Shown: in pieces, positions 26,679-34,830 of the stretch
Layout of the letters: the number at the start of each line of letters is the position of its first letter
How positions within the stretch are numbered: position 1 is the stretch's first letter
From: Mesorhizobium metallidurans STM 2683
GTDB taxonomy: Bacteria; Pseudomonadota; Alphaproteobacteria; Rhizobiales; Rhizobiaceae
Assembly: GCF_000350085.1 (NCBI RefSeq)
Contig: NZ_CAUM01000143.1
Coordinates: 155,748-219,747 of the forward strand
Direction of reading: 5' to 3'
Length of the DNA stretch: 64,000 nt
The notes under the pieces: model-generated
The model's database searches: none
Told to the model about the DNA's origin: nothing
What the model saw: the letters and a program-made list of their open reading frames with translations, nothing else
Position numbers and translations under genes: made by a program

Positions 26679-26706
26679 GTGAAGTCGCTTTTGCAAGCGA
26701 TTTCAC
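26679..26706 (+). other. Stem-loop after the ROK gene
   Basis: GTGAAGTCGCTT pairs with AAGCGATTTCAC over 12 positions (one G-U pair in RNA) around a TTGC loop. It begins 19 bases after the ROK stop. No T-run follows, so it may be a weak terminator or an mRNA-stabilising hairpin. Confidence 0.5.
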
Positions 26707-26743
26707 AATGGCGGCAAATCCCCGCATAGTCTCGGTCGATTAA

Positions 26744-26754
26744 TATGTTGCATA
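26744..26754 (+). promoter_or_regulatory. Palindromic operator upstream of the kinase gene
   Basis: TATGTTGCATA is a perfect 4-3-4 palindrome, identical in reverse orientation to 24377-24387. It lies 169 bases before the kinase ATG in a 262-base gap (26661-26922) that otherwise shows only the stem-loop and no gene. AT-rich flanks (ATTAATATG) could contain a -10 element. Confidence 0.55.
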
Positions 26755-26922
26755 AACCTACAAACACTCATAGTGTGCCTTCTGGAGGAGTAATCGCGCA
26801 TTCCTAACCGTAGCCGTCCCGGGCTGTCGTTCGCTGCCGAAAAGGACTGGCGCCCGGCGGCCACGAGACCTGCGGCTGGCGCGTGTTCCGATGTTGAAAG
26901 TGCCCAATAGCCGAGCCATGCG

Positions 26923-27924
26923 ATGCCTGCAGATGCGATTCTAAGTCAGACCAAGCTCGCAGCGGATGCACTGGGGCCAACCGTCGTTATCGGTGAGATC
27001 CTGGTGGAGATCATGGCGAAGAGCCGTGGCGACGGTTTCCTCGAACCGATCGAACTCATCGGCCCCTACCCCAGCGGCGCGCCGGCGATTTTCATCGACC
27101 AGTGCGCGAAGATCGGCGGCTCGGCGGCAATTGTTGCTTCGGTCGGCGATGATGATTTCGGCCGCATCAACATCGAACGGCTCCGGTCCGACGGCGCGGA
27201 TGTATCGGCCATCTCGGTCAGCCCGGATTATCCGACCGGAAGCGCGTTCGTTCGCTATCGCGACGATGGCTCGCGCGACTTCGTCTACAACATCGGAAAA
27301 TCCGCGGCCGCGCTGGTGAGCCTGACGGCTGAGGCGAAAGCGCTTTTCGCGCGGGCCGGGCACCTCCATGTCATGGGTACCGCCTTTGCCATCCCGGGGG
27401 CCTGGGAGATGATGGACCACGCCATCGGTGTCATCAAGCAGCGCGGCGGTTCCGTTTCACTCGACCCGAATTTGCGCAAGGAACTGCTCGGGCTCGGGCA
27501 GACGCAGGAACGCTTCGCCAAGCTTGTGGATGTCGCCGACCTTATCCTGCCCTCGGGCGACGAATTGTTCATGGCAGCTGGAGTTGATGGTGAATCCGCA
27601 GCGGTCACCGCGCTCCTGGCCCGCGGCGTGACGGAGATAGCTCTCAAACGCGGCGAACATGGATCGACATTCTTCGGCCCCGACGGCTCACGTGTCGACT
27701 GTCGGGCGTTCAAGGTTGTGGAAGTCGATCCGACAGGCGCGGGCGATTGCTTCGGCGGCGCTTACGTTGCTTGCCGCCGTCTCGGCATGCCGGTATTCAA
27801 AGCTCTGGAATATGCCAATGCCGCGGGAGCTCGCAACGTCACCGTCCAAGGTCCGATGGAAGGCGCCGCCTCACGCCCGCAGCTTGACGAATTCATCGCC
27901 GTGACCCCGAGAAGCCTGCCATGA
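26923..27924 (+). CDS. PfkB-family sugar kinase, tagatose kinase-like
   Basis: 333 residues. Both PfkB signatures are present: the early Gly-rich GGSAAIVASVGDDDFGR, and VEVDPTGAGDCFGGAYV with the catalytic Asp and anion hole. The long N-terminal insertion PIELIGPYPSGAPAIF is seen in the tagatose kinases of Rhizobiales. It likely makes tagatose 6-phosphate from D-tagatose, feeding the GatZ-like product encoded next. The two genes overlap by 4 bases (ATGA). Other ketohexoses are possible substrates. Confidence 0.85.
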   Translation: MPADAILSQTKLAADALGPTVVIGEILVEIMAKSRGDGFLEPIELIGPYPSGAPAIFIDQCAKIGGSAAIVASVGDDDFGRINIERLRSDGADVSAISVSPDYPTGSAFVRYRDDGSRDFVYNIGKSAAALVSLTAEAKALFARAGHLHVMGTAFAIPGAWEMMDHAIGVIKQRGGSVSLDPNLRKELLGLGQTQERFAKLVDVADLILPSGDELFMAAGVDGESAAVTALLARGVTEIALKRGEHGSTFFGPDGSRVDCRAFKVVEVDPTGAGDCFGGAYVACRRLGMPVFKALEYANAAGARNVTVQGPMEGAASRPQLDEFIAVTPRSLP

Positions 27925-29234
27925 CCGGCCTCCTCAGAAGCCTGGCGGTGGCGCGGCGCAAGGGTTCGCCGATAGGCGTCACGTCGGTCTGCTCGGCACA
28001 CCCATTGGTCATCCGGGCGGCAGCGCGCAACGCCGCACGCTTCTCCGACACGCTGGTGATCGAGGCAACCTGCAACCAGGTCAATCAGTTCGGTGGTTAC
28101 ACCGGAATGTTGCCCAGCGATTTCGTTCGTCTCGTCCAGCTTATATCGGCGGAGGAAAAACTCCCGACGGAAAGGATCATCTTTGGTGGCGATCACCTAG
28201 GGCCAAATCCGTGGCGCAAGGAAGATGCCGGCGCAGCGATGGCGAAAGCGGAAGAGATGGTCACGGCATACGTGTCTGCCGGCTTCCGAAAGATCCACCT
28301 CGATGCTTCGATGGGATGCGCCGGCGAGCCTGCCGCGCTCGACGACGCCACGACGGCGGAGCGTGCAGCACGGCTGGCCTTGGCGGCAGAGCGCGCGGCG
28401 CGCGCCGCTGGAGGTGAAGCGCCGGTCTATATCATCGGCACCGAAGTGCCGGCGCCCGGCGGCGCCAACCATGCGATCAACGACATCGAGCCAACCAGCA
28501 TGGCGGCGGCGACCCATACGATCGATGTTCATCGCGACCTGTTCCTCAGCCAGGGCCTGGCCGATGCGTTCTCACGCGTCATCGCACTGGTGGTCCAGCC
28601 GGGCGTCGAGTTCGGCAATGAGAATGTGGTCCTCTACGATCGCGCCAAGGCACGGGGGCTGACGCAACTGCTTGAGCAGGAGCCGAGCCTTGTCTTCGAG
28701 GCGCATTCGACCGATTACCAGGGACAGGTATCTCTGCGCCAGTTGGTCGAGGACGGCTTTCCGATCCTCAAGGTAGGGCCGGAATTGACCTTCGTCCTAC
28801 GCGAAGCGCTCTACGGGCTGGACCTAATCGCAACCGATCTTTTGCCGGACTACGGAGCCCGTCCGCTCTATCAGGCCATGGAGCGGCTGATGCTGGCCGA
28901 ACCCGCCAATTGGCAGGGCCACTATCACGGCTCGGGAGCCGAACAGCGCCTGCAGCGTCACTACTCTTTCTCGGACCGCATCCGCTATTACTGGAACCAG
29001 CCGGAGGCGGAAGCAGCGGTTGCGAAGCTGACAGCGGCCCTGCGCGGCAAGACGGTGCCGCTCACGCTGTTCCGGCAGCATCTGCCTGCATTCGAGGCGT
29101 TTGCAGGCAGACCGCTCGAGCCGACCTCGTTACTGATCGCCTCGATCCAGCGCAGCCTGGACGAGTACCGCTTCGCCTGCACGGGCGAGGCGCCCAATAC
29201 CGAAAGCAATTCGACGGATGGAGGACGAGGATGA
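27921..29234 (+). CDS. GatZ/KbaZ-like protein, probable tagatose 6-phosphate 4-epimerase
   Basis: 437 residues matching the GatZ/KbaZ family: GVTSVCSAHPLVIRAA, EATCNQVNQFGGYTGM, IIFGGDHLGPNPW, KIHLDASMGC, YIIGTEVPAPGG and FEAHSTDYQ. In enterobacteria GatZ is called a non-catalytic subunit of tagatose-bisphosphate aldolase and needs GatY. No GatY-like class II aldolase and no phosphofructokinase is encoded here. In Agrobacterium C58 a GatZ homologue was reported to act as tagatose 6-phosphate 4-epimerase, giving fructose 6-phosphate; the same role fits a kinase-GatZ pair without aldolase. Confidence 0.85.
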   Translation: MTGLLRSLAVARRKGSPIGVTSVCSAHPLVIRAAARNAARFSDTLVIEATCNQVNQFGGYTGMLPSDFVRLVQLISAEEKLPTERIIFGGDHLGPNPWRKEDAGAAMAKAEEMVTAYVSAGFRKIHLDASMGCAGEPAALDDATTAERAARLALAAERAARAAGGEAPVYIIGTEVPAPGGANHAINDIEPTSMAAATHTIDVHRDLFLSQGLADAFSRVIALVVQPGVEFGNENVVLYDRAKARGLTQLLEQEPSLVFEAHSTDYQGQVSLRQLVEDGFPILKVGPELTFVLREALYGLDLIATDLLPDYGARPLYQAMERLMLAEPANWQGHYHGSGAEQRLQRHYSFSDRIRYYWNQPEAEAAVAKLTAALRGKTVPLTLFRQHLPAFEAFAGRPLEPTSLLIASIQRSLDEYRFACTGEAPNTESNSTDGGRG

Positions 29235-29959
29235 GCGGACAACTCTCTGGAAAGGTCATCGCAATCACCGGTGCGGCATCGGGCATCGGCCTTGCCTGTG
29301 TCCGCGGTTGTCTCGATGCGGGTGCACGCGTGGTTCTGATCGACTATGCGGACGACAAACTGCGCAGCCTGGCTGCTGAGCTCGGCGAGAATGCAATTCC
29401 CTTGCGGGTGGATCTCACCAATCCGGAAAGCGTGGCGGGGATGATGCCCGGCATTCTGGACAAGGTCGGTCATCTCGATGCCTTCCATGCCAATGCCGGC
29501 GCCTATATCGGCGGCGATTTCATCGATGGCGACCCGGACGCCTTTGACCGGATGCTGGACCTGAACGTCAATGCCGTGTTCCGAACGGTCCATGCGGTCC
29601 TGCCGCACATGATCGAGCGGGGCACTGGAGACATTGTCGTCACCAGTTCCGTCGCCGGCCACACCGCTGTGCCGTGGGAGCCAATCTACACGGCTTCCAA
29701 GCACGCAGTTCAGGCGTTCGTCCACGCACTGAGGCGGCAGGTCGCCAAACACGGCATCCGCGTCGGCGCGATCGCCCCCGGCCCGGTGCTGACGCCCCTT
29801 GTCGCCAACTGGCCGAAGGAGAACCTTGACCGGGCGATGGCGTCCGGAAATCTGTTCGATCCAAAGGAAATCGCCGAAGTCCTGCTGTTCATGCTGACGC
29901 GGCCGCGGACGGTAACGATCAGAGACATCGTCATTCTGCCGGCCAACTTCGACATCTGA
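29231..29959 (+). CDS. SDR polyol dehydrogenase, ribitol 2-dehydrogenase-like
   Basis: 242 residues, overlapping the GatZ gene by 4 bases. SDR motifs: ITGAASGIGLA, HANAGAYIGGDFIDGDPD (the NNAG position reads NAG), catalytic Ser in VVTSSVAG, and YTASK. The end TRPRTVTIRDIVILPANFD closely resembles Klebsiella ribitol dehydrogenase, including the wording after the active site. It would oxidise ribitol or a related hexitol to the 2-ketose with NAD+. Exact substrate is not determinable by eye. Confidence 0.85.
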   Translation: MSGQLSGKVIAITGAASGIGLACVRGCLDAGARVVLIDYADDKLRSLAAELGENAIPLRVDLTNPESVAGMMPGILDKVGHLDAFHANAGAYIGGDFIDGDPDAFDRMLDLNVNAVFRTVHAVLPHMIERGTGDIVVTSSVAGHTAVPWEPIYTASKHAVQAFVHALRRQVAKHGIRVGAIAPGPVLTPLVANWPKENLDRAMASGNLFDPKEIAEVLLFMLTRPRTVTIRDIVILPANFDI

Positions 29960-29998
29960 AACGCAGCACCTCGGCGCGGAGGTTCAGGGAGGTTGACC

Positions 29999-30772
29999 AT
30001 GTACCAGGCGCGTTTCAGGGTGGACGACGAGGTCGCCGTGGTGACCGGCGGAGGCAGAGGTATCGGCCTCGCATGCGCGGAAGCGTTGGGCGAGGCCGGA
30101 GCCTTGCTGGTGATCATCGAACCGGATGAGCAGATCGGCAGGGCCGGGACGGACGCGCTGATCGCGAAAGGCCACAAGGCCGAACTGGTGATCGGTGATG
30201 TGACATCATCGGCAGGAATGACCGAGATCGCCGACATGCTGGCTGCCCGAGGCACTCCCGCTTCGATCCTCGTCAACAATGCCGGCATCGGCAACAGCGG
30301 CATTTCGTCGGAGGACGTGGACGACGAACTGTGGCTGCGCATGATGAACGTCAACGTCAACGGCGTCTTCTGGTGCTCCCGCGCATTCGGCAGGCACATG
30401 ATAGCCGCCCGGCGTGGCTCGATCGTCAATCTCGGATCGATGTCCGGCACGGTCTGCAATCGACCGCAACCGCAGACGCCCTACAACGTCTCGAAAGCAG
30501 CCGTCCATCACATGACGCGCTCGATCGCCGCCGAGTGGGCGCCGCATGGGGTGCGCGTCAACGCGGTTGCACCAACCTACATCGAAACGCCGATGGTTCT
30601 GGCAAACCCGGAAAACAGCACGCGGATCGAGACCTGGTTGAACGACACGCCGATGGGCCGAATGGGGCAGGCATATGAAGTCGCCAGCGCCGTGCTGTTC
30701 CTCGCTTCCGACGCGGCCAGCCTGATGACCGGGGCCGTCGTGCCTGTCGATGGCGGTTTTACGTGCTGGTAG
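29999..30772 (+). CDS. SDR polyol dehydrogenase, galactitol 2-dehydrogenase-like
   Basis: 257 residues; ATG 29999 is preceded by GGGAGG. SDR motifs: VTGGGRGIGLA, VNNAGIGN, catalytic Ser in VNLGSMSG, and YNVSK. The run FWCSRAFGRHMIAARRGSIV and the end GAVVPVDGGFTCW closely resemble the galactitol dehydrogenase of Rhodobacter (GatDH), which makes L-tagatose from galactitol. With the ketose 3-epimerase this would allow L-tagatose to be converted to L-sorbose. It is the last intact gene of the polyol block. Confidence 0.85.
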   Translation: MYQARFRVDDEVAVVTGGGRGIGLACAEALGEAGALLVIIEPDEQIGRAGTDALIAKGHKAELVIGDVTSSAGMTEIADMLAARGTPASILVNNAGIGNSGISSEDVDDELWLRMMNVNVNGVFWCSRAFGRHMIAARRGSIVNLGSMSGTVCNRPQPQTPYNVSKAAVHHMTRSIAAEWAPHGVRVNAVAPTYIETPMVLANPENSTRIETWLNDTPMGRMGQAYEVASAVLFLASDAASLMTGAVVPVDGGFTCW

Positions 30773-30833
30773 GACGAGAGCGACCGGGAATTTCCTCGCG
30801 CGACGGCCCGAGCGAGATCGGCCGCCACATCCT

Positions 30834-31150
30834 TCATCGGGCATGCATTGCGGTTGCCGCGGCACTCTCAAGTACAAATCCCTCGCGTGCCCGGTGCACG
30901 TACAGCCCATCGGTCAATCGCGCCGCGTCGATGGCCGCGGGAGCCACGCTGTTGAACCCGAACAATCCGTAGTGATGGGCAACCATGTCGCCGCAACCGA
31001 CTGCCCGGGCGATGGCAATGGCTTCCATCAGGTCAAAGTTTCCAGCCACGCCATTGGTGGACAGATCCGCCCTGCGGCCATTGACGGGCAGCAGCGCGAT
31101 GTCCGGCCGCAGCATGCCGACCTCTTCCTCCAGCCCCAAGAAATCTGGCC
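30834..31150 (-). pseudogene. C-terminal remnant of an UlaG-like metallo-beta-lactamase-fold hydrolase
   Basis: About 104 residues read FLGLEEEVGMLRPDIALLPV, then NGRR and GNFDLMEAIAIARAVG, and AHHYGLFGFN. This is the end of UlaG-type lactonases (NGR and HY-x-F-x-N elements). The catalytic HxHxDH part is absent. The fragment is joined to a different gene fragment near 31150 in another frame, so it is a deletion scar. Confidence 0.7.
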
Positions 31151-31332
31151 CAGGCCGGGAAGACTTTCATGATCGAGCTTTTGCCGGTGGTCACGCCGAT
31201 GAAATAGAGCGTCGGCCTGGTCGCTGGTTCGTAGGCGGTCACGCGCTTGCCTCCAGAGCCGGCCCTGACGGCCGCGGCGTTCCTCGCCGGCACAACGCCG
31301 AGCCTTGCGATCAGGTCGATTGGGTCGTTCAT
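31150..31332 (-). pseudogene. N-terminal remnant of a shikimate/quinate dehydrogenase-like gene
   Basis: From ATG 31332, about 60 residues contain PTLYFIGVTTGKSSIMKVFPAW, cited here only as the segment YFIGVTTGKSSIMKVFP, typical of the substrate-binding start of shikimate dehydrogenase-like proteins. It breaks off near 31150, where an UlaG-like C terminus continues out of frame. Family assignment is by recall and moderately sure. No function is expected. Confidence 0.5.
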
Positions 31333-31350
31333 GAATGATCCTTTGCTAAG

Positions 31351-31456
31351 GCCAGAACGGTTCATCGTTTCACGGAAACGCCGGACCGCTCCATCTCTTT
31401 GTTTTTGGCGCAATTCCGGGCGGAAAACCGTTTCACACTTTTCCTGGAATTGCTCT
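31351..31456 (-). repeat. Rhizobial-type intergenic repeat, copy B
   Basis: Reverse-orientation copy of the repeat at 14000-14104, matching over about 105 bases with scattered substitutions and one or two indels. It lies between two gene remnants, which suggests that the region tolerates insertion and deletion. Confidence 0.8.
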
Positions 31457-31463
31457 CGGCTCG

Positions 31464-31742
31464 TCAGGCGTATTTCTTCATCAGCGCATCCGCCTGCTCG
31501 CCGGTGCGCGGCTTATAGACCGCGTTGTCGATGAGACTCCAGCCGCCGTCCGCGGACGCGATCACACGATGGCGCATGCCGTTCGAGGCTTCGATGATGG
31601 CATAATCCTGGCCGCTGTCGGACGGATATACGAAGACCATGACGAGATCCTCGGCGCCGGTGTTGATGGTCCGCCATGTTCCCGATCCGGCAACGACCGC
31701 AATGGCCGCGAAATTGCTGCTCGCATACCGCCAGGCTGCAAA
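31464..31742 (-). pseudogene. C-terminal remnant of an unidentified protein
   Basis: The frame ending at TGA 31464 reads AWRYASSNFAAIAVVAGSG, then LVMVFVYPSDSGQDYAI, GGWSLIDNAVYKPRTGE and LMKKYA. It looks like a genuine coding tail (good codon pattern, soluble beta-rich protein), but an in-frame TGA at 31743 and no suitable start leave about 92 residues. I do not recognise the family. It fits the neighbouring scar of truncated genes. Confidence 0.4.
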
Positions 31743-31885
31743 TCAGCAAAGAGAGATTGCACCGTTGCTCGCCGAAATCCGCGGCTCCAGCCCAATCCAG
31801 AAGCCACGGAATTGAAATCGGAATTTGCTCATTTCCGCCCAATGTACATGGCGCAAAAGTGCACAGCGGTTTTGCGACGCTTCAG

Positions 31886-32617
31886 TCAGCGAGCGCCGGT
31901 AACGTCGGCCGAGTGGCCTGCATGGCGCATCATGCGGCGGAAACTCATGGAGATATGCGCCCGCCTGATGTGCCCGATTGAGTCCCAGTCGCCGATTTCC
32001 GCGGCGGCAAGGACTTCCTCCATCTCGCGGCGGAAGGCGGTGAACTCGTCCACCAGGCCGAGTTGGGGCATCATCTTGATGACGACGCGCGAGACCTGGA
32101 AATAGAGCCGTTCGCTGATCTCGCGCAGTGGCTGGTTCCCCGTCATGGCGCTGAGTTCGTAAAAGAAATCCATGTTGAGGCGCAGGAAGGCGCGCTGATC
32201 CGGCTCGCGCATATCGGCATCGCATCGCTCGATCAAAGCCCGGATCCGTTCGAGATCCGCAGCCGTGCGCGGGATCGGCGAGAGCTTGCCGATCAGCAGC
32301 GCCAATTCCAGACGCAAATGGTAGACCTGCTGGAGCTCCTCGACATCGGCGTCGGTGACGATCGTGCCGACGCCATGGACGGATTGGACGAGACCTTCCG
32401 ATTCGAGGCGCGTGAGCACACGTCGAACCGGCGTGCGGCTGATCTCGAACTCCTGGGCGAGCTCTTCTTCCGAAAGATGGCTACCGGGTGCGTATTCGAG
32501 CAGGCAGATGCGGTCGCGCAATATCAGGTAGATGCGTTCGAACCGCTCCCGTGCCGAAGGCGGACGCGGGGCCGCAGAAGCCGCCGCGATCACCGTGTCG
32601 TCCGCTTCAAGCGTCAT
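31886..32617 (-). CDS. GntR-family (FCD) regulator of the ectoine transporter operon
   Basis: 243 residues. An Ala/Pro-rich leader precedes the winged helix (residues 24-92: RFERIYLILRDRICLLEYAP and EISRTPVRRVLTRLESEGLV). The FCD effector domain follows. It is the last gene of the ehu-like operon, overlapping the ATPase gene by 4 bases, so it is co-expressed with the importer. A GTATAC core at 35777-35782 in the ehu/eut divergent promoter region is a plausible site. Rhizobial ectoine clusters usually carry a GntR regulator. Confidence 0.88.
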   Translation of the reverse strand: MTLEADDTVIAAASAAPRPPSARERFERIYLILRDRICLLEYAPGSHLSEEELAQEFEISRTPVRRVLTRLESEGLVQSVHGVGTIVTDADVEELQQVYHLRLELALLIGKLSPIPRTAADLERIRALIERCDADMREPDQRAFLRLNMDFFYELSAMTGNQPLREISERLYFQVSRVVIKMMPQLGLVDEFTAFRREMEEVLAAAEIGDWDSIGHIRRAHISMSFRRMMRHAGHSADVTGAR

Positions 32618-33393
32618 CCAGCCTCCAGAACGGCACGGAGGAACTGCTGCGTGCGCTCATTCTTCGGCGCTCCGAACAATTCCTTCGGCGGACCCTGTTC
32701 GCAGATCTTGCCCGCATGGAAAAAGCAGACACGATCGGAAAATTCCTTCGCGAAGCCCATCTGGTGGGTAACCATCAGCATGGTCAAATCGTGCTCTCTG
32801 CCGAGCTTGCGAATAACCTCCAGCACTTCGCCGACAAGTTCGGGATCGAGCGCCGAGGTCACCTCGTCGAACAGCATGATCTTGGGCCGCATGGCGAGCG
32901 CGCGGGCGATGGCGACACGCTGCTGCTGGCCTCCGGAAAGCTGCGAGGGGTAGTGGCCCTTTTTCTGCCCGAGCCCTACCATCTCCAGCAGATCGGCCGC
33001 GCGCGCCTCCGCGTCCGCGCGCTTCATGCCGAGCACCGTGATCGGCGCCTCGATGCAGTTCGCCATCGCGGTCATGTGCGGGAAGAGGTTGAACGACTGG
33101 AACACCATGCCGATCTTGGCGCGGATCTTGCGGATGTGATTGATATCGGCCGGCACCAGCTTGCCGTTCCGGTGCATATGCGTCAGCGGCTCGCCCTCGA
33201 CCCAGATCACGCCGTCATTGATCGTTTCCAGCGTCATCAGCATGCGCAGCACCGTGGTCTTGCCCGACCCGGACGGGCCGATGACCGAGACCTTCTCGCC
33301 GCGCTTTATCTCGAGATCGAGGCCGTCGAGCACGGTCAGCGCGCCATAGCGTTTGGAGACGTTTTCGAAGCGAACCATCGGTTGTTCGGTCAT
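32614..33393 (-). CDS. ehuA: Ectoine/hydroxyectoine ABC transporter ATP-binding protein
   Basis: 259 residues of the polar-amino-acid (HisP/GlnQ) type: Walker A GPSGSGKTT, VFQSFNLFPHMTA, LSGGQQQRVAIARALAMRP, IMLFDEVTSALD and VTHQMGFAKEFSD. The insertion with HMHRNGKLVPAD is found in EhuA-like ATPases. ATG 33393 overlaps the upstream permease by 4 bases. The name rests on the adjacent eut/doe genes. Confidence 0.9.
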   Translation of the reverse strand: MTEQPMVRFENVSKRYGALTVLDGLDLEIKRGEKVSVIGPSGSGKTTVLRMLMTLETINDGVIWVEGEPLTHMHRNGKLVPADINHIRKIRAKIGMVFQSFNLFPHMTAMANCIEAPITVLGMKRADAEARAADLLEMVGLGQKKGHYPSQLSGGQQQRVAIARALAMRPKIMLFDEVTSALDPELVGEVLEVIRKLGREHDLTMLMVTHQMGFAKEFSDRVCFFHAGKICEQGPPKELFGAPKNERTQQFLRAVLEAG

Positions 33394-34049
33394 CGCATGG
33401 TCCTCCGGTTGAGCACCCCTTCGAGGGAGCGGATGAGGGCGGCCGAAACCAGGCTCATCGCAAGAAAGAACAGGCCGACCAGCGTGATCGGCTCGGTGTA
33501 GCGGAACGTCTCGGAGCCGATGATCTTGGCGGTCTGCATCAGCTCCAGGACCGCGATCGCCGAAAGCAGCGGCGTCTCCTTGAACAGCGCGACGAGATAG
33601 TTGCCCAGTGCCGGCACGATCGGCGGGATGGCCTGCGGGATGATGATGTCCTTGAACGTCGTCCACGACGAGAGGTTGAGCGCGATCGCGGCTTCCCATT
33701 GGCCACGATGAATATTGTCGAAGCCGGCGCGGTAAACCTCCGAGCAATAGGCGGCGTAGTGGATGCCGATGGCGAGCACGCCGGCCGTGAAGGCGTCGAG
33801 CACGACGCCGAATTTCGGCAGCACGAAATAGAGGAAGAATATCTGGATCAGCAGGGGCGTCGAGCGGATCAGCTCGACCAGCACCGAGATCGTCCAGCCT
33901 GTCCACGGCACCGCTATGCGCACCACAGCCAGGACGAGGCCCAGCAACGCGGCGATTATGAAGCCAAGCAGCGTCGCCTCGATGGTGACGATCGCCGCGC
34001 GGCCAAGCACGGGCAGGATTTCGAAGGCGAATGCCCAGTCCCAGATCAT
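33390..34049 (-). CDS. ehuD: Ectoine/hydroxyectoine ABC transporter permease
   Basis: 219 residues with about five helices (RAAIVTIEATLLGFIIAALL, SVLVELIRSTPLLIQIFFLY). The EAA motif reads WEAAIALNLSSWTTFKDIIIP. It belongs to the His/Glu/Gln permease family, whose short permeases pair as heterodimers. Overlaps with both neighbours are 4 bases each. C/D naming follows gene order and could be swapped. Confidence 0.88.
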   Translation of the reverse strand: MIWDWAFAFEILPVLGRAAIVTIEATLLGFIIAALLGLVLAVVRIAVPWTGWTISVLVELIRSTPLLIQIFFLYFVLPKFGVVLDAFTAGVLAIGIHYAAYCSEVYRAGFDNIHRGQWEAAIALNLSSWTTFKDIIIPQAIPPIVPALGNYLVALFKETPLLSAIAVLELMQTAKIIGSETFRYTEPITLVGLFFLAMSLVSAALIRSLEGVLNRRTMR

Positions 34050-34774
34050 GCCGCCCTCCCCCGTGCAAGGCCCAGCGAGGCGCGCCTTTCAAGAAGCCGC
34101 ATACCGATCGTCAGCACCAGCGACATGGCCAGGTACATCAGCAGGACGAGAGTAAAGATCGGGATGGTCTTGAACGTGTTCTGATTCATCTGCTGCGCCT
34201 TGAAGGCCAGGTCCGAAAGGGTGATCAGCGAAACCAGGGCGGTCGATTTCAACAGCTCGATGAAGAGGTTGCCCCAGGGCGGGATCATGGCGACGAACGC
34301 CTGCGGCAGGATGATCCGCCGCAGCATCTGGGCGCGGCTCATGTTGAGCGCGGTTGCCGCCTCCCATTGACCGCGCGCGACGGACTGGATCGCGCCGCGA
34401 ACCACCTCCGAGCCATAGGCCCCGACATTGAGGCCAAGGGCAAGCACGGCAACAAGAAATGCGTCGAGCGAGACGCCGAATTGCGGCAGCACAAAAAACA
34501 GCCAGAACAGCTGCACCAGCGCCGAAGTGCCGCGGAAGATCTCGACATAGACCGTCGCCAGCCAGCGGAGCGGCGCCGGGCCGTACATCCGCGCCAGCGC
34601 GGCGAGCACGCCCATGACGACGGCGAGCAGGCTGCCCAGAAGGGCGATCTCGATCGTCAGAACCGCGCCTTGCAGCAGTCCCGGCAGGAAGAGGCTATAG
34701 GCCTCCTGCGTCGCCAGCACGCCGATGACGGCGAGTGCTGCGACAAGCATGCCGACCAGCGTACGGATTCCCAT
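34046..34774 (-). CDS. ehuC: Ectoine/hydroxyectoine ABC transporter permease
   Basis: 242 residues with five or six helices (TLVGMLVAALAVIGVLAT, LLQGAVLTIEIALLGSLLAVV). The EAA loop is WEAATALNMSRAQMLRRIILP. It is the partner of the next permease and follows the binding-protein gene by 56 bases, a gap that could hold a processing or attenuation point. Confidence 0.88.
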   Translation of the reverse strand: MGIRTLVGMLVAALAVIGVLATQEAYSLFLPGLLQGAVLTIEIALLGSLLAVVMGVLAALARMYGPAPLRWLATVYVEIFRGTSALVQLFWLFFVLPQFGVSLDAFLVAVLALGLNVGAYGSEVVRGAIQSVARGQWEAATALNMSRAQMLRRIILPQAFVAMIPPWGNLFIELLKSTALVSLITLSDLAFKAQQMNQNTFKTIPIFTLVLLMYLAMSLVLTIGMRLLERRASLGLARGRAA

Positions 34775-34830
34775 CTACCCCTCCTTGCAAAGGGGGCGGC
34801 GCGTTTTGCGCCGCCCAGCGGTAGGGGAAA

